Positions 16,943-26,515 of a stretch of 64,000 nt of DNA are shown here, piece after piece. Below the pieces are notes generated by a model. The model had not been told where the DNA came from, ran no database searches, and saw only the letters and a program-made list of their open reading frames with translations. The stretch is from Hymenobacter terrestris (lineage in GTDB: Bacteria > Bacteroidota > Bacteroidia > Cytophagales > Hymenobacteraceae), in the NCBI RefSeq assembly GCF_013377905.1, contig NZ_JABKAV010000001.1:1-64000 (forward strand). Direction: 5' to 3'. Position 1 is the stretch's first letter. Every line of letters starts with the position of its first letter. The position numbers were made by a program, and so were the translations under genes.

Positions 16943-17959
16943 ATGACCAATTCCATTTCCACTGATATCTGCATTATCGGGGCTGGCCCAGTGGGGCTGT
17001 TTGCTGTATTCGAGGCCGGGCTGCTGAAGCTACGCTGCCACGTAGTCGATGCTCTGCCCCAAGTGGGCGGGCAGCTGTCGGAAATCTACCCGAAGAAGCC
17101 GATTTATGATATTCCGGGCTTCCCCGAAATTCTGGCCGGCGACCTGGTCACCAACTTAATGCGCCAGATTGAGCCTTTCCACCCCACGTTCACGCTCGGT
17201 GAGCGGGTGGAGGAGTTCCGTAAGCTTGACGACGGCTCGTTTGAGCTCGTGACCACCGACGGCACCCAGATCAACTGCAAGGCCGTGGCCATTGCCGGCG
17301 GCCTGGGCTCGTTTGAGCCCCGCAAGCCCGCCATCGAGGACCTGACTACCTTCGAAAACGGTAAGGGCGTACACTACATGGTGCGCGACCCCGAAGCCTT
17401 CCGCGACCAGCGCCTGGTAATTGCCGGCGGCGGCGACTCGGCCCTTGACTGGACGATTTTCCTGGCCAACATCGCGAAAGAGGTTACGCTGGTACACCGC
17501 GGCACCACTTTCCGCGGGGCCGCCGACTCGGCTGAGAAGGTGCAGAAGCTCCACGAGGCCGGCAAGGTGAATCTGGTGCTTAGCAGCAACGTAACGCACG
17601 TGCACGGCAACGGCCGCCTAAACGCCGTCACTATTACGGCCAACGGCGGCGAGGCTAAGCAGATCGAAATTGACTCGTTCATTCCACTTTTCGGCCTCAC
17701 GCCTAAGCTGGGCCCGATTGGCGAGTGGGGTTTGGGTATCGACGACAATGCGGTGGAAGTGAACACCGTTGATTACTCGACTTCCGTGCCCGGCATCTTC
17801 GCCATCGGCGACATTAATACCTACCCCGGCAAGCTCAAGTTGATTTTGTGCGGCTTCCACGAGGCTGCCCTCATGTGCCAGGGCGCCTTCAAGTACATTT
17901 ACCCCGACAAAAAATACACCCTCAAGTACACTACGGTGAACGGGGTACCTACTCTATAA
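16943..17959 (+). CDS. Ferredoxin/flavodoxin-NADP+ reductase, thioredoxin-reductase-like (YumC type)
   Basis: 338 residues. The FAD-binding motif IIGAGPVGLFA is at the N-terminus. A second dinucleotide motif IAGGGDSALDW comes mid-protein, and the FAD-closing segment GIFAIGDINTYPGK comes near the end. There is no CxxC redox pair, which separates it from thioredoxin reductase. It moves electrons between NADPH and ferredoxin. The 2Fe-2S ferredoxin gene follows 92 bases downstream and is the likely partner. ATG 16943 is chosen over an upstream extension. Confidence 0.92.
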   Translation: MTNSISTDICIIGAGPVGLFAVFEAGLLKLRCHVVDALPQVGGQLSEIYPKKPIYDIPGFPEILAGDLVTNLMRQIEPFHPTFTLGERVEEFRKLDDGSFELVTTDGTQINCKAVAIAGGLGSFEPRKPAIEDLTTFENGKGVHYMVRDPEAFRDQRLVIAGGGDSALDWTIFLANIAKEVTLVHRGTTFRGAADSAEKVQKLHEAGKVNLVLSSNVTHVHGNGRLNAVTITANGGEAKQIEIDSFIPLFGLTPKLGPIGEWGLGIDDNAVEVNTVDYSTSVPGIFAIGDINTYPGKLKLILCGFHEAALMCQGAFKYIYPDKKYTLKYTTVNGVPTL

Positions 17960-17978
17960 TTGGCTGTTGGCTAAGAGT

Positions 17979-18034
17979 TGTTAGCTAGTAGCCTGATGTT
18001 TTTTCAGGTCGAAGCTAACAGCTAGTAGCTAGCA
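17979..18034. repeat. Nested imperfect inverted repeat between reductase and ferredoxin genes
   Basis: Outer arms TGTTAGCTAGTAGC (17979-17992) and GCTAGTAGCTAGCA (18021-18034) pair at about 12 of 14 positions. An inner CCTGA..TCAGG hairpin with a T-rich loop lies within. The GTTAGCTAGTAG-type tracts resemble in style the element inserted in the gene at 20054. It may reduce read-through into the ferredoxin gene. Confidence 0.55.
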
Positions 18035-18051
18035 GTTATCAGCTGAATAAA

Positions 18052-18378
18052 ATGACCGACGAAGTACGGGTGTACGTGGAGGAAGCTCCTGGCCACCGCC
18101 GCGAAATTGTGGGCCCCACCGATATGGGGCTGAGCCTAATGGAAATCATGAAGGCCGACGGCTACGACATTCAGGCCACCTGCGGCGGCATGGCGCTGTG
18201 CGGCACCTGCCACGTAGAAGTGCTGGCCGGCCCCGAGCTGCCCGAGCCCTCCGACGACGAGTTGGCCATGCTCGAAAGCCTGCCCATCATGACCCAAGGC
18301 AGCCGCCTTTCGTGCCAGATTCGCCTTAACCCGCGTATCGATGGCTTGGTGGTGCGCCTGATGCCCCAGGAATCGTAA
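18052..18378 (+). CDS. 2Fe-2S ferredoxin (adrenodoxin type)
   Basis: 108 residues. The cluster ligands follow the pattern CGGMALCGTC plus a later cysteine in RLSCQIRL, giving C-x5-C-x2-C-x(n)-C as in adrenodoxin/bacterial Fdx. It carries single electrons from the reductase encoded immediately upstream, probably to iron-sulfur assembly or a hydroxylase. The acidic tract PSDDELAML is typical of the partner-binding surface. Confidence 0.92.
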   Translation: MTDEVRVYVEEAPGHRREIVGPTDMGLSLMEIMKADGYDIQATCGGMALCGTCHVEVLAGPELPEPSDDELAMLESLPIMTQGSRLSCQIRLNPRIDGLVVRLMPQES

Positions 18379-18396
18379 GCAGTTGATATACTAATG

Positions 18397-18425
18397 AAAA
18401 GCCGGCCCAGAGGTCGGCTTTTTTT
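18397..18425 (+). terminator. Terminator of the reductase-ferredoxin pair
   Basis: An 11-bp stem AAAAGCCGGCC/GGTCGGCTTTT (one G-T pair) runs into a tract of T residues. Confidence 0.88.
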
Positions 18426-18519
18426 GTTTGGGGATACCACACTGCTGGAGCGGGGGAATCGTTATGAACGGACGTCCGATACCGGACCTACTTTCTTGCC
18501 GCCATTACTGCCGCAGCCA

Positions 18520-19386
18520 ATGGGTTTTTATCTTTACCGAATAGCAGGCGGCCTGCTGGTTGGGCTGTTGCCGCTGGCAGATGCCTTGGCCCAACCACGG
18601 CCCCAACTAAGCCTGTGTGTCGGACCGACTTACTCGCTGATGACCATGCAACGCGCGGCCGGCACCCCTTCCGGCTTCCGGGCCCATAGATACCTCTGGC
18701 CAATGGGCGAGTTGCGGCTGGCCTGGCCGCTCGCCCCGCAGTGGTCACTGGAAACTATGCTGGGGCTTACCGAGCTGCAACCGGGTATCCGGTATCGGCA
18801 CCGATACGATAGAAGTAGCACCAGCATTGGACTGGGGCCGCTGTTACAAACCGGCCTGGCTCTGCGCCGCCCCAACCTGCTCACCTTCGGCTCCCGCCTC
18901 AGCCTCGACGCTACCTTGGGAGCCGCGGTGGCCTGGCTAACCCGCTCGTACCGGCCCGACCGGCTGCACGAGTTTTATCCGGGCCAGCGGCAGCCCATGC
19001 TAGGCCGGCCGCTGGTCGTGTATACCAGCCACCAGCTGCACCGCAACACTTGGCTGCTGAACGGCGGGGTTCGGTTGCGCTATGCCCTTACGCCCAACCA
19101 CAACCTACTTTTGAGTCTGGATTACGCGCAGGGACTGCGGCCGCTGCTGGAGATGAGCACCCAACGGCTAACTTACCTGGACGCTAATGGCATGCCCCAG
19201 GAAGGCGGATTTGTGTTGCGTGACCGGGGCTCGCGCGTGGCCTTGCAACTGGGCTACGGCTGGTTTTTGGGTCGGGCCGGGGAGCAGGCCACTCCCCGCA
19301 CGCCCCGATACGGCCGTGCCCCCACGCTACCCGAAGAGCCGGCCGAAGACGAAACGCCCGCTTTTTCAGAGCCGCCCACCGAGTAA
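18520..19386 (+). CDS. Secreted protein, possibly outer-membrane beta-barrel
   Basis: 288 residues. A signal peptide (MGFYLYRIAGG... to ALAQ) is followed by alternating amphipathic strands (LRLAWPLAPQWSLETML, VRLRYALTPNHNLLLSLDY, VALQLGYGWFLG) that resemble the outer-membrane porin-like proteins of Bacteroidota. The last 35 residues are Pro/Glu-rich and probably disordered. I do not recognise the family. A promoter-like TACTTTCT precedes it at about 18489. ATG 18520 begins the signal peptide. Confidence 0.72.
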   Translation: MGFYLYRIAGGLLVGLLPLADALAQPRPQLSLCVGPTYSLMTMQRAAGTPSGFRAHRYLWPMGELRLAWPLAPQWSLETMLGLTELQPGIRYRHRYDRSSTSIGLGPLLQTGLALRRPNLLTFGSRLSLDATLGAAVAWLTRSYRPDRLHEFYPGQRQPMLGRPLVVYTSHQLHRNTWLLNGGVRLRYALTPNHNLLLSLDYAQGLRPLLEMSTQRLTYLDANGMPQEGGFVLRDRGSRVALQLGYGWFLGRAGEQATPRTPRYGRAPTLPEEPAEDETPAFSEPPTE

Positions 19387-19414
19387 TCCGGAGCTGTTCA
19401 TCTGCTTTAGACGC

Positions 19415-19452
19415 AACGCGCCGCCCGGCAATAGCCGGGCGGCGCGTTGGTT
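19415..19452 (+). terminator. Terminator, 15-bp perfect GC-rich stem
   Basis: AACGCGCCGCCCGGC (19415-19429) pairs exactly with 19434-19448 around AATA, followed by GGTTTT. It lies between convergent genes. Confidence 0.85.
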
Positions 19453-19473
19453 TTGGTAGAAGCTAAATTGGGT

Positions 19474-19833
19474 TTAGCGACGGCCGGTTTTGTGCTTGAC
19501 ACCTTTTTTGCGCTCTTCAGTAGGCGCAGGTACCGGTACCGGGGGGGCATTCTTTTCGGCTTCCACCTGGGCGGCCAGGCGGGCAGCTTTGGCGGTGGCC
19601 TCAATGGCGGCTTCGGCGGCGCGGGCCTTTTCTTCCACCGCTTCGATGGCGGCGGCGCGCTTGCGGCGGGTGGGCATCAGAAAATCGCGCTCGGCACGCT
19701 CCTGGGCCGACAATTCTTCTTCGCCAGGCAGGCTGGTGGGCGTAATGATGGCGGCGGCTTTGGCGTCGTCCTGGGCCCAGGCGGGGGCGCTGCCGAGTAG
19801 CAGCGCGGAGAGTAGCACAAGTAATTTACGCAT
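19474..19833 (-). CDS. Small secreted Ala/Glu-rich protein, unknown function
   Basis: 119 residues. A signal peptide ends at AWAQ. A charged helical region is rich in Ala, Glu and Arg (about residues 45-90, likely a single long helix). The tail is Pro-rich and very basic (PAPTEERKKGVKHKTGRR). No family is recognised. It stands alone between a terminator and an AT-richer gap upstream. Confidence 0.68.
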   Translation of the reverse strand: MRKLLVLLSALLLGSAPAWAQDDAKAAAIITPTSLPGEEELSAQERAERDFLMPTRRKRAAAIEAVEEKARAAEAAIEATAKAARLAAQVEAEKNAPPVPVPAPTEERKKGVKHKTGRR

Positions 19834-20053
19834 CGATTTTTCCTTTCTTTCCTTCAGTAAACGAGGGGCAAAGGTACGCCGTCAGGTCGCTAAACTCAAC
19901 CACAATCCTTGAATTTAGGTCATAATCAAGCCTATAAGACTGTGAGTGGCGAAAAAACAATCCAAGGCAATACCCTGTCGGCCATTGCAACAGCCCACTG
20001 TCGGAAGCCTCGCCGGCTGCCAGCAACACTCCCGACAATACTTTCGGCCCACG

Positions 20054-23000
20054 CTATTTCTGCTCCGCAATGCTTACCCGCGTGCCGGCCGAGTGGGTGG
20101 TGAACTCGGGGGCATAGAGGCACTGCAACTGCGAGAGGCCACCACTAAAATTGCCCGCCTGCGCCGCCCGCAGGCGGTACTCGAAGGTGTGGGTGCCCTT
20201 GGGGAAATAGCTGATAAAAAAGTTGGCAGCCGCGTCGCGGGGACTCTCGTAGTAGCCTAGGCCGCCCTGGTAGCGGTAGCCGCTGGTCTGGCCGATGAGC
20301 TCCAGGCCGGCGGCGCGCTGGTCCTTGAGGTGCACGTACTCCAGGTCGCGGTCGGCACGCAACACCAGGCGCACCACCAGCACATCGCCCACGCGCAGCG
20401 GGCTGGCGGGCGTGAGGGGGTCCAGTACCGGGCCGGCGGCGGTACGCTGCTCGCGGTAAAGGCGGCGCTCCAGCTGCAGGCCAGTGGCGGCGGGCGTAAT
20501 TTTATCGAGCTGCTCGAAATACTGCCAGTACAGCGCCCCCCAGGCCACGCCGGCATCGGGCTTGCGCACCGTTACCCGGCCCTGGGCTGGCGTAATGTCG
20601 GCGGCCGGCCAGGCAATTTTATAGTAGCCGGTGCCGGCCTGCTGGCTGGTGGGTTGGGCAGGCTGCCCACCTACCACTACCGTGAGGGGCTCGGTGGCGG
20701 GTTTCAGCCAGTCGGAGCCGCGCAGCAGCAGGGCGTAGCAGGCGTCGGCGGTGGCGCGGGTGCTGGGCCAGTTCTGCACCTGCTTCTGTTTGAGCAGCCA
20801 GAGCTTCATCTCATCCACCGATTTCTGGTCGTTTTTGATTTCGTCGTAGGCTTCGATGAGCGTGGCCTGGGTTTCGGTGGGGGCCTCGCGCCAGTAGTAG
20901 CCGGGGCGCACGTCTTTCCAGTACATACCCAGCTCGTCGTTGTGCAGGGCATTTTCGCTGAGCGCAGTCATAATTTGGTCTACGGCGACGGATTGCGCTT
21001 TGGCGCGGTACAGGGCTAGGGCCGTTTGGGCCTGCAGGTAGCGGGTGCGGCCGGGCCAGTAGGTGGCGGCCTGCTGCTGGTAGTAGGCCTGGGCGGGCAA
21101 AGCGGCTTTCGGCACGGCCAGAGCCGGCCAGAAGCTGCGGGCGTACAGCGCCTGAATCTGCGTGTCGTTGAGGTGGTCGGCTTTCAAATCCACCTTGGGT
21201 TGCTTGCGCAGGCGGGCGTAATCCTGCTGCAATTCGCCATCGAGGTAGGCCAGCGCGTTTTGCAGCAGCGGCCGGGCCTGCTCGTCTTTCATAGCATCGA
21301 AGGCGCCCAGGCGCTGCAACTTGCCGAAGCCAGCCACAATGAGCTGGGTGATGTAGCGGTCGGCGGGCATCCGCTCAAACCACGGGAATGAACCGTCGGG
21401 GAGCTGTTGCTGGCGGAGCTTAGGCAGGGCGCGGGCGGTTTCGGCTTTCAGGCGGGGCTCGTCGAAGAGCTCGGCCAAGCGGCGCATGCGCTCGGTTTCA
21501 TTCTGGGCGTCGCGCACCCAGGGCGTTTCCTGGAGCAGCAGATTTTTCAGCTCCTGGTTCTGCTCCAGCTTGCTGCTCAGGGCCGCTTTGTCGCCGGCCT
21601 GGGCGGCGCGCTGCCATTCGGCCAGCGTGGTTTTTAGCGCCGGATTGCTCTGCAGGATTTTAGCGGCCAGTAGATTGGCGTAGAGGCGGCTGAACACCTG
21701 CTCGGAGCACTCGTAGGGATACTCCATCAGGTAAGGCAGCGCCTGCACGGCGTACCAGGCCGGGTTGGGCGTCATTTCCAGCGTGAGCGAGTAGTTGCGC
21801 CGGGTCGCCGACGTAGTGCTCGTCAGTTTCCTCAGTTCAAACTCACGCGTAGCCGGCCCCACAATCGGCAGCGGCAGGCTCTCGGTTACCAGCAACCGGT
21901 TGGGCAGAACCGGCAGCGTATTCTGCTCGCCATCTTCAACGGTTGCTAGTTGTTGGTTGGCAGTTGTCGGTTTGTTCTTGCGGCGCTGGCGCTTCTCTTT
22001 GCCTGACAACTGACCACTGACAACTAGCAACTGAGCGGAAGCTACCACCTTGTAGGTTACGGCCTCCAGAGGCAGCTGGCCCTCAGCGGTTTCAGGCAGG
22101 GTGATGCCCCAGCTGAGGGCCTGGCTTTGGTTGCCTTTGAGGTTGAAGGCGAGCTGGGCGGGGCTTTGCAGCAGGCGGGCTTCGAGGGGTTGCTGGGTGC
22201 GGGCATCGAGCAGGAAAAGCTGGGCGGTGCCGGCTAGGGCCGCATCAGTGAGGTTGCTGAGTTTGGCTTGGAAGATAAGCTGGTCGCCCTCGCGGAAGAA
22301 GCGCGGGGCGTTGGCCGTTACCTGCAGCTTCTTCTGGGTTACCAGCTCGCGGCGCAACTGGCCAGTGCGTAGCTGCCGGTCTTGGGCCAGCGTGAGTAGC
22401 TGCCAGCGCGTTACGGCCTCGGGCATCTGGAATTCGAGCACGATTTCGCCCTGGGCATTGGTGCGCAGCGCGGGCAGCCAGAAGGCCGTTTCGCGGAAAT
22501 CGGTGCGGGCCTGTACCGCCGAGAGGTTGGATTGAGGGGTCGAATTGGGAGCTCCGGAGCCGGTCACTACTACTTCGTTGAGCTGCTTGGAATCAGCCAT
22601 ATCCATGCCTGGTGTTGATCGGGCACCCCGAATCATAACCTTCGCTGGCGCTCCAGGGCGCATGGTAGCCGCGTCTGCTACTGAGTAAGCTTTGGTTTCT
22701 ACTACCATCTCAACTGCTTCCATCCTGGTACCGGAGCCGAAGACCCACAGGTTCAGCTCGGGATACAGGACAGGAGATATGGATACAATTCCAATACGGT
22801 CAGACAGTAACTTCTGCCCTTCTGTTGTGGCGAATCGGCCCTGCCAGGCTAATGTAGGCGGAAAGTAGCGGCGGGGGAAATCCAGCGCCGTGAAATCGTG
22901 GGGCCGGAATAGGTCGAGCGATTTGTCGTAGAGAGTAGCCAGCAGCTCGGCATCGGCTGGTTTGCCATCGGTTTGCTTGATGGTAACGCGCCAGGTTTCC

Positions 23001-26000
23001 TGCTGGCCGGGCTGCAGCTTGTCGCGGAACGTGGCGATGTCGAGCACTAGTGGGGCAGGCGGATCGGCCACCTGCACCGGGGCCATGTGGGTGGAGAGGC
23101 GGTTGTCGCGCACCTGCGTGAGGTGCACGTAGAGTTGCGTTTCGCCCAGCGCGGCGGGCACGGGCACTTCCACCACGCGCTGCTCCCCGGCGCGCAACGT
23201 TAGCCACTCCGAACGTAGCGGCTGGCCATTGGCTTCGGCGGCCAGCAGCACGCGGGCATCGGCCAGCGAGCTGCCCACCAGGAAGCGCGCCACGCCACCG
23301 GGCCGGATGCTGTCCTGCAGGGCCACAAACCAATCGGTAGCGGGCACCGGCAACTGGCGTGCGGCGGGGTCGAAAAGGGTGAAGAACTGTTCGGCCTTCG
23401 GCGCTGGCTGGCCGGATTTGGCTGGTGCGGTAGTGGCTTCGAGCAGGTAGCGGCCGGGTTGCTGACGGGCCAGCTGGACGGCCAACTCGGGCAGTTGGGG
23501 CGTTTTTTCGGTATCGAATTTCAGCGTGGCAACCAGCGTACGGGTCCAGGTGCTGTCGTTGTCCTGCTGACCGTAGGCATCGAGCGGAAATTGCTGGCGA
23601 AACTCCTCGCGGCTCAGAGCCTCACGCTCGGGCCGCTGCCAGGGCCGGGGCCGGAAGGCGGTAGCGGGCGGCGTGAGGCGGTAAAGGCGCAACTCGCCGG
23701 TAACTGGCAGGGCCTCGCCGGTTGCGTTAGTCGTTAGTAGCTGCAGCTGCGCCTGGGTGGGCAGTTCGGCGCGGCTGAGCAGCGCGGGCACTTGCAGGCG
23801 CAGCACCAGCGCCTCAGTACCGAGACTGACGCGTTGCTGACCGCTACGGGTTTCGCCGGCCGCGTCAGTTACGTCGGCCGTTACTTCGAACACGTAGCCC
23901 GGTCCCCCAGGCCCCCGCCGGCCGCCGGTGCTTACTTCGCCGGGCTGGGCCACGAAGGTTACGCTAAAGCCGCCGGCCGAATCGGTACGGGCTGTGCCGC
24001 TGGCAATTTCCTGCTCTGGGTTTCCCCCGCCACCATAGTAGCCACGCCCGAAGTAAGGCCAAAACGTGCGCCGCACCACCCGGTACTGCACGGTGGCCCC
24101 ATCAACGGGCTGGCCGGCGTAGGCGGTTGCCGTGCCGCGCACCGTTACGAGCTGGCCCAGCACGGGCGTACCCTGCACCGGCGCCAGCGTTATCTGGAAC
24201 GTGGGCCGCTTGTAGTCTTCGACAGAAAAGGAGACGCGGCCGTCGTTGGTAACTAGCTGCATCTGCCCATTGAGCAGGCTGGTAGGCAGCAGCACCGAGC
24301 CGTGAAAGGAACCAAACTCACTGGTCGTGAAGGGCAACGTCTGTACGGTCTGGCCGTTCACGTCCATTAGCCGCACCGAAACCGGCGTGTTAGTTAGTAG
24401 CGTAGCTTTTGCGGCCCGCGTTTCGGTCAGAATACCCTTGAAATACAGCGTCTGGCCGGGCCGGTAAATGGCGCGGTCGGTGTAGAGAAAAGTGCGGCGC
24501 TGGGCGCGTTCAAGAGATTCATTGCGCGGGAGGGAGAAATGGTTCAGGTAGTCGTTTATCAGCAACGAATCGGCGCCCTGTGAGAATAGTAACGACCTGA
24601 TTTGTGTAACGTCGCCGGGTAATTTCCCGACTACGGGGCTCACCTTGCCTTTTGCATCAGTGGTTTGCGGGGCTTGGCGCACGTAGTTGGTTGCGCCACG
24701 AACCTTATCAAACTGATTGTACTTCTGCGCAAAAGCCAACACTTGTACCCCCGCCAGCGGCGCGCCCGACTGCCGGTGCAGCACCAGCAGTTCGGGACCA
24801 TCGTTGTCGGCGGCGCTGCGGCGCAGGTAGCTCAGTTCGCTCACCGGCACCTCGCTATAAGCCGTAACGGTGCCGGGCTGCTCCTTGGCGGGGCTGTTGG
24901 GTGCCGTACTGAGCACAATAAGGTAGTAGCCCAGCGGCAGAGCCGGACCGGCCTGCTGCACGGTATGGCTGCGAAAATCGGCCGGGCCGGGGACGTCCAA
25001 CGTCCAAGTAGCGGCGGGTAACGCGGCCAGAGCGCGGGCATAGCGCTGCTGCAGCGTTTTATTTTGATACAGCTCTGGCCGCTCCAGTTGCCGCAGCTGC
25101 TGGGCGTGGCTGATTCGGTAGGCCGTGGCGTACAGGCGCGGGGCGTTGCGCACCGTCAGCTGCAGCAGCCAGGGCTGACCGGGCAGCAGCACGTCTTCCG
25201 TTGTAAAGCCTACTTCCACGCGCTCCAGCTGTTGGCGCAGGGCCGCAGCCTGCCTGGCTCCGCGCGACTTCGGGTACTGCTTTTCTACCACTAGGGCCAG
25301 CGCGTGGGCTTTGGCGGGCTCGTCTTCTTCCCAGCTGGCAGCTTCGGCGGCCCCAAACTCGGCGGCCACCGGCGTGGCCCGGTAGGCTTCGGCGGCCCGG
25401 CGCAGGGCGGCGCGGTATAGCTCGGTCTTATTTTCCAGCGTGGCGTGTTGCTGCACGAATTCCAGGCGCTGCAAATCGGCATCGGCCAAGGCCTCGGGTT
25501 GGGCAGCGGCGTTCTGGAGGCGGAAAGCCAGCAGCTGCTGCAACACCTGCAGCGCGTGGAACTGGCCATTGAGCGAGTCGGCAGCCGGGGCTTCCAGCTT
25601 CAGGCGGGCAAACCCGGCAGCAGGGCCAAACAACTTGGGGTCGGTCAGGCGGAACTGCTGGGCAGGTTTCGTGATGTACAGCTCATCGTTGCCCAACGCC
25701 TCCACGGCCCGGAAGGCCAGCAAATCGAATAGCGTGGGGCGGCGGGCGCGACCGGCGGCATCGGCGCCGCGGCTCAGGTAGCCCAGGTCGGCCAATTGTA
25801 GCTGCTGCTGGCGCCGAGGCTCGTCGGTCACCGAGGCCTGGTAGTGGCGTACTACCGCCGCGGCTAGGCGGGCGGCATCCCAGGTGCGCAGGTCGGCGCG
25901 GCTCTGGTCGGCCGTGTCGGGGCGGGCGGCAACGTTGGTGCGGCCGTACAGCTGGTAGCGGTGCTGGTCGTAGTAGCGGCCGTAGAGCTGGGCCAGCAGA

Positions 26001-26347
26001 CTGTGCAGTACCGGCCGGGCCGGAAACTGCGCCGTTTTTACATCGGCTTCGAGCAGTGCAATGCCCTTCACATCGGCTTCTTCCTCCTTGTTTTCGAGCA
26101 GCCGCAGCTTGTACAGCAGCGTACGCACGTACTCGGGCGCAGCCTGGGGCCGGCGGCGAGCCTGCTGATAGAGCGGCTCCAGCAGCTTAGCGGCCGAGGC
26201 CGTCTGGCCCTTGACCAGCAGCTGGTCGATTTTCAGCCAAGTGGCGGAGTTCGGTCCATTGTCGGGCCGGTCAGCACGGCTGGTTTGGGAAGAACCGGGA
26301 GTCAGCAGCATCAGCAGGGCCAACAGGCTAAGCAGGAAAGGGCGCAT
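20054..26347 (-). CDS. Alpha-2-macroglobulin family protein with CxEQ thioester motif
   Basis: 2097 residues. A signal peptide is followed by a long helical N-terminal region, then an MG2-type domain (YTDRAIYRPGQTLYFKG, about residue 615). The A2M domain (FWLPALRTNAQGEIVLEFQMP) is near 1290, and the thioester/TED domain has CSEQ at C1547. Bacterial relatives trap proteases in the periplasm or at the surface; the usual partner PBP1C is not adjacent. Two oddities are a TonB-box-like LNEVVVTG at 1256-1263, and residues about 1439-1470, encoded by an inverted repeat (21940-22033) that looks inserted in frame. ATG 26347 starts the signal peptide. Confidence 0.9.
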   Translation of the reverse strand: MRPFLLSLLALLMLLTPGSSQTSRADRPDNGPNSATWLKIDQLLVKGQTASAAKLLEPLYQQARRRPQAAPEYVRTLLYKLRLLENKEEEADVKGIALLEADVKTAQFPARPVLHSLLAQLYGRYYDQHRYQLYGRTNVAARPDTADQSRADLRTWDAARLAAAVVRHYQASVTDEPRRQQQLQLADLGYLSRGADAAGRARRPTLFDLLAFRAVEALGNDELYITKPAQQFRLTDPKLFGPAAGFARLKLEAPAADSLNGQFHALQVLQQLLAFRLQNAAAQPEALADADLQRLEFVQQHATLENKTELYRAALRRAAEAYRATPVAAEFGAAEAASWEEDEPAKAHALALVVEKQYPKSRGARQAAALRQQLERVEVGFTTEDVLLPGQPWLLQLTVRNAPRLYATAYRISHAQQLRQLERPELYQNKTLQQRYARALAALPAATWTLDVPGPADFRSHTVQQAGPALPLGYYLIVLSTAPNSPAKEQPGTVTAYSEVPVSELSYLRRSAADNDGPELLVLHRQSGAPLAGVQVLAFAQKYNQFDKVRGATNYVRQAPQTTDAKGKVSPVVGKLPGDVTQIRSLLFSQGADSLLINDYLNHFSLPRNESLERAQRRTFLYTDRAIYRPGQTLYFKGILTETRAAKATLLTNTPVSVRLMDVNGQTVQTLPFTTSEFGSFHGSVLLPTSLLNGQMQLVTNDGRVSFSVEDYKRPTFQITLAPVQGTPVLGQLVTVRGTATAYAGQPVDGATVQYRVVRRTFWPYFGRGYYGGGGNPEQEIASGTARTDSAGGFSVTFVAQPGEVSTGGRRGPGGPGYVFEVTADVTDAAGETRSGQQRVSLGTEALVLRLQVPALLSRAELPTQAQLQLLTTNATGEALPVTGELRLYRLTPPATAFRPRPWQRPEREALSREEFRQQFPLDAYGQQDNDSTWTRTLVATLKFDTEKTPQLPELAVQLARQQPGRYLLEATTAPAKSGQPAPKAEQFFTLFDPAARQLPVPATDWFVALQDSIRPGGVARFLVGSSLADARVLLAAEANGQPLRSEWLTLRAGEQRVVEVPVPAALGETQLYVHLTQVRDNRLSTHMAPVQVADPPAPLVLDIATFRDKLQPGQQETWRVTIKQTDGKPADAELLATLYDKSLDLFRPHDFTALDFPRRYFPPTLAWQGRFATTEGQKLLSDRIGIVSISPVLYPELNLWVFGSGTRMEAVEMVVETKAYSVADAATMRPGAPAKVMIRGARSTPGMDMADSKQLNEVVVTGSGAPNSTPQSNLSAVQARTDFRETAFWLPALRTNAQGEIVLEFQMPEAVTRWQLLTLAQDRQLRTGQLRRELVTQKKLQVTANAPRFFREGDQLIFQAKLSNLTDAALAGTAQLFLLDARTQQPLEARLLQSPAQLAFNLKGNQSQALSWGITLPETAEGQLPLEAVTYKVVASAQLLVVSGQLSGKEKRQRRKNKPTTANQQLATVEDGEQNTLPVLPNRLLVTESLPLPIVGPATREFELRKLTSTTSATRRNYSLTLEMTPNPAWYAVQALPYLMEYPYECSEQVFSRLYANLLAAKILQSNPALKTTLAEWQRAAQAGDKAALSSKLEQNQELKNLLLQETPWVRDAQNETERMRRLAELFDEPRLKAETARALPKLRQQQLPDGSFPWFERMPADRYITQLIVAGFGKLQRLGAFDAMKDEQARPLLQNALAYLDGELQQDYARLRKQPKVDLKADHLNDTQIQALYARSFWPALAVPKAALPAQAYYQQQAATYWPGRTRYLQAQTALALYRAKAQSVAVDQIMTALSENALHNDELGMYWKDVRPGYYWREAPTETQATLIEAYDEIKNDQKSVDEMKLWLLKQKQVQNWPSTRATADACYALLLRGSDWLKPATEPLTVVVGGQPAQPTSQQAGTGYYKIAWPAADITPAQGRVTVRKPDAGVAWGALYWQYFEQLDKITPAATGLQLERRLYREQRTAAGPVLDPLTPASPLRVGDVLVVRLVLRADRDLEYVHLKDQRAAGLELIGQTSGYRYQGGLGYYESPRDAAANFFISYFPKGTHTFEYRLRAAQAGNFSGGLSQLQCLYAPEFTTHSAGTRVSIAEQK
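21940..22033. repeat. Inverted-repeat element inside the alpha-2-macroglobulin gene
   Basis: The 29-base arms 21940-21968 and 22005-22033 are reverse complements with 24 of 29 matches, and each contains GACAACT/AGTTGTC-type short repeats. The reading frame stays open through it, giving a basic, Gln/Lys/Arg-rich stretch (GKEKRQRRKNKP) unlike the domains on either side. Confidence 0.75.
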
Positions 26348-26515
26348 AGGAAGACTGAAAAGGGAATGCGTGTTCAGATACACCCTTGATGCCCACCGCC
26401 GCCGGATTCCATACGGCCCGGAAATAAGGGCGTGAAGCAACACGCCTGCCGCGCGTTAATCCTACCGGAGTTCCCCTACATCCATAGCCGCCGCCCTAGT
26501 CTGCCTCTTCCTGCT

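Noticed and set aside
16623..18378. Rhodopsin, ferredoxin reductase and ferredoxin as one light-driven redox system
   Set aside because: The genes are divergent, and the ferredoxin pair is a common housekeeping unit; no evidence beyond adjacency.
20054..26347. Frameshift or pseudogene in the alpha-2-macroglobulin gene because of the odd 1439-1470 block
   Set aside because: The frame stays open for 2097 codons and the domains on both sides are intact.
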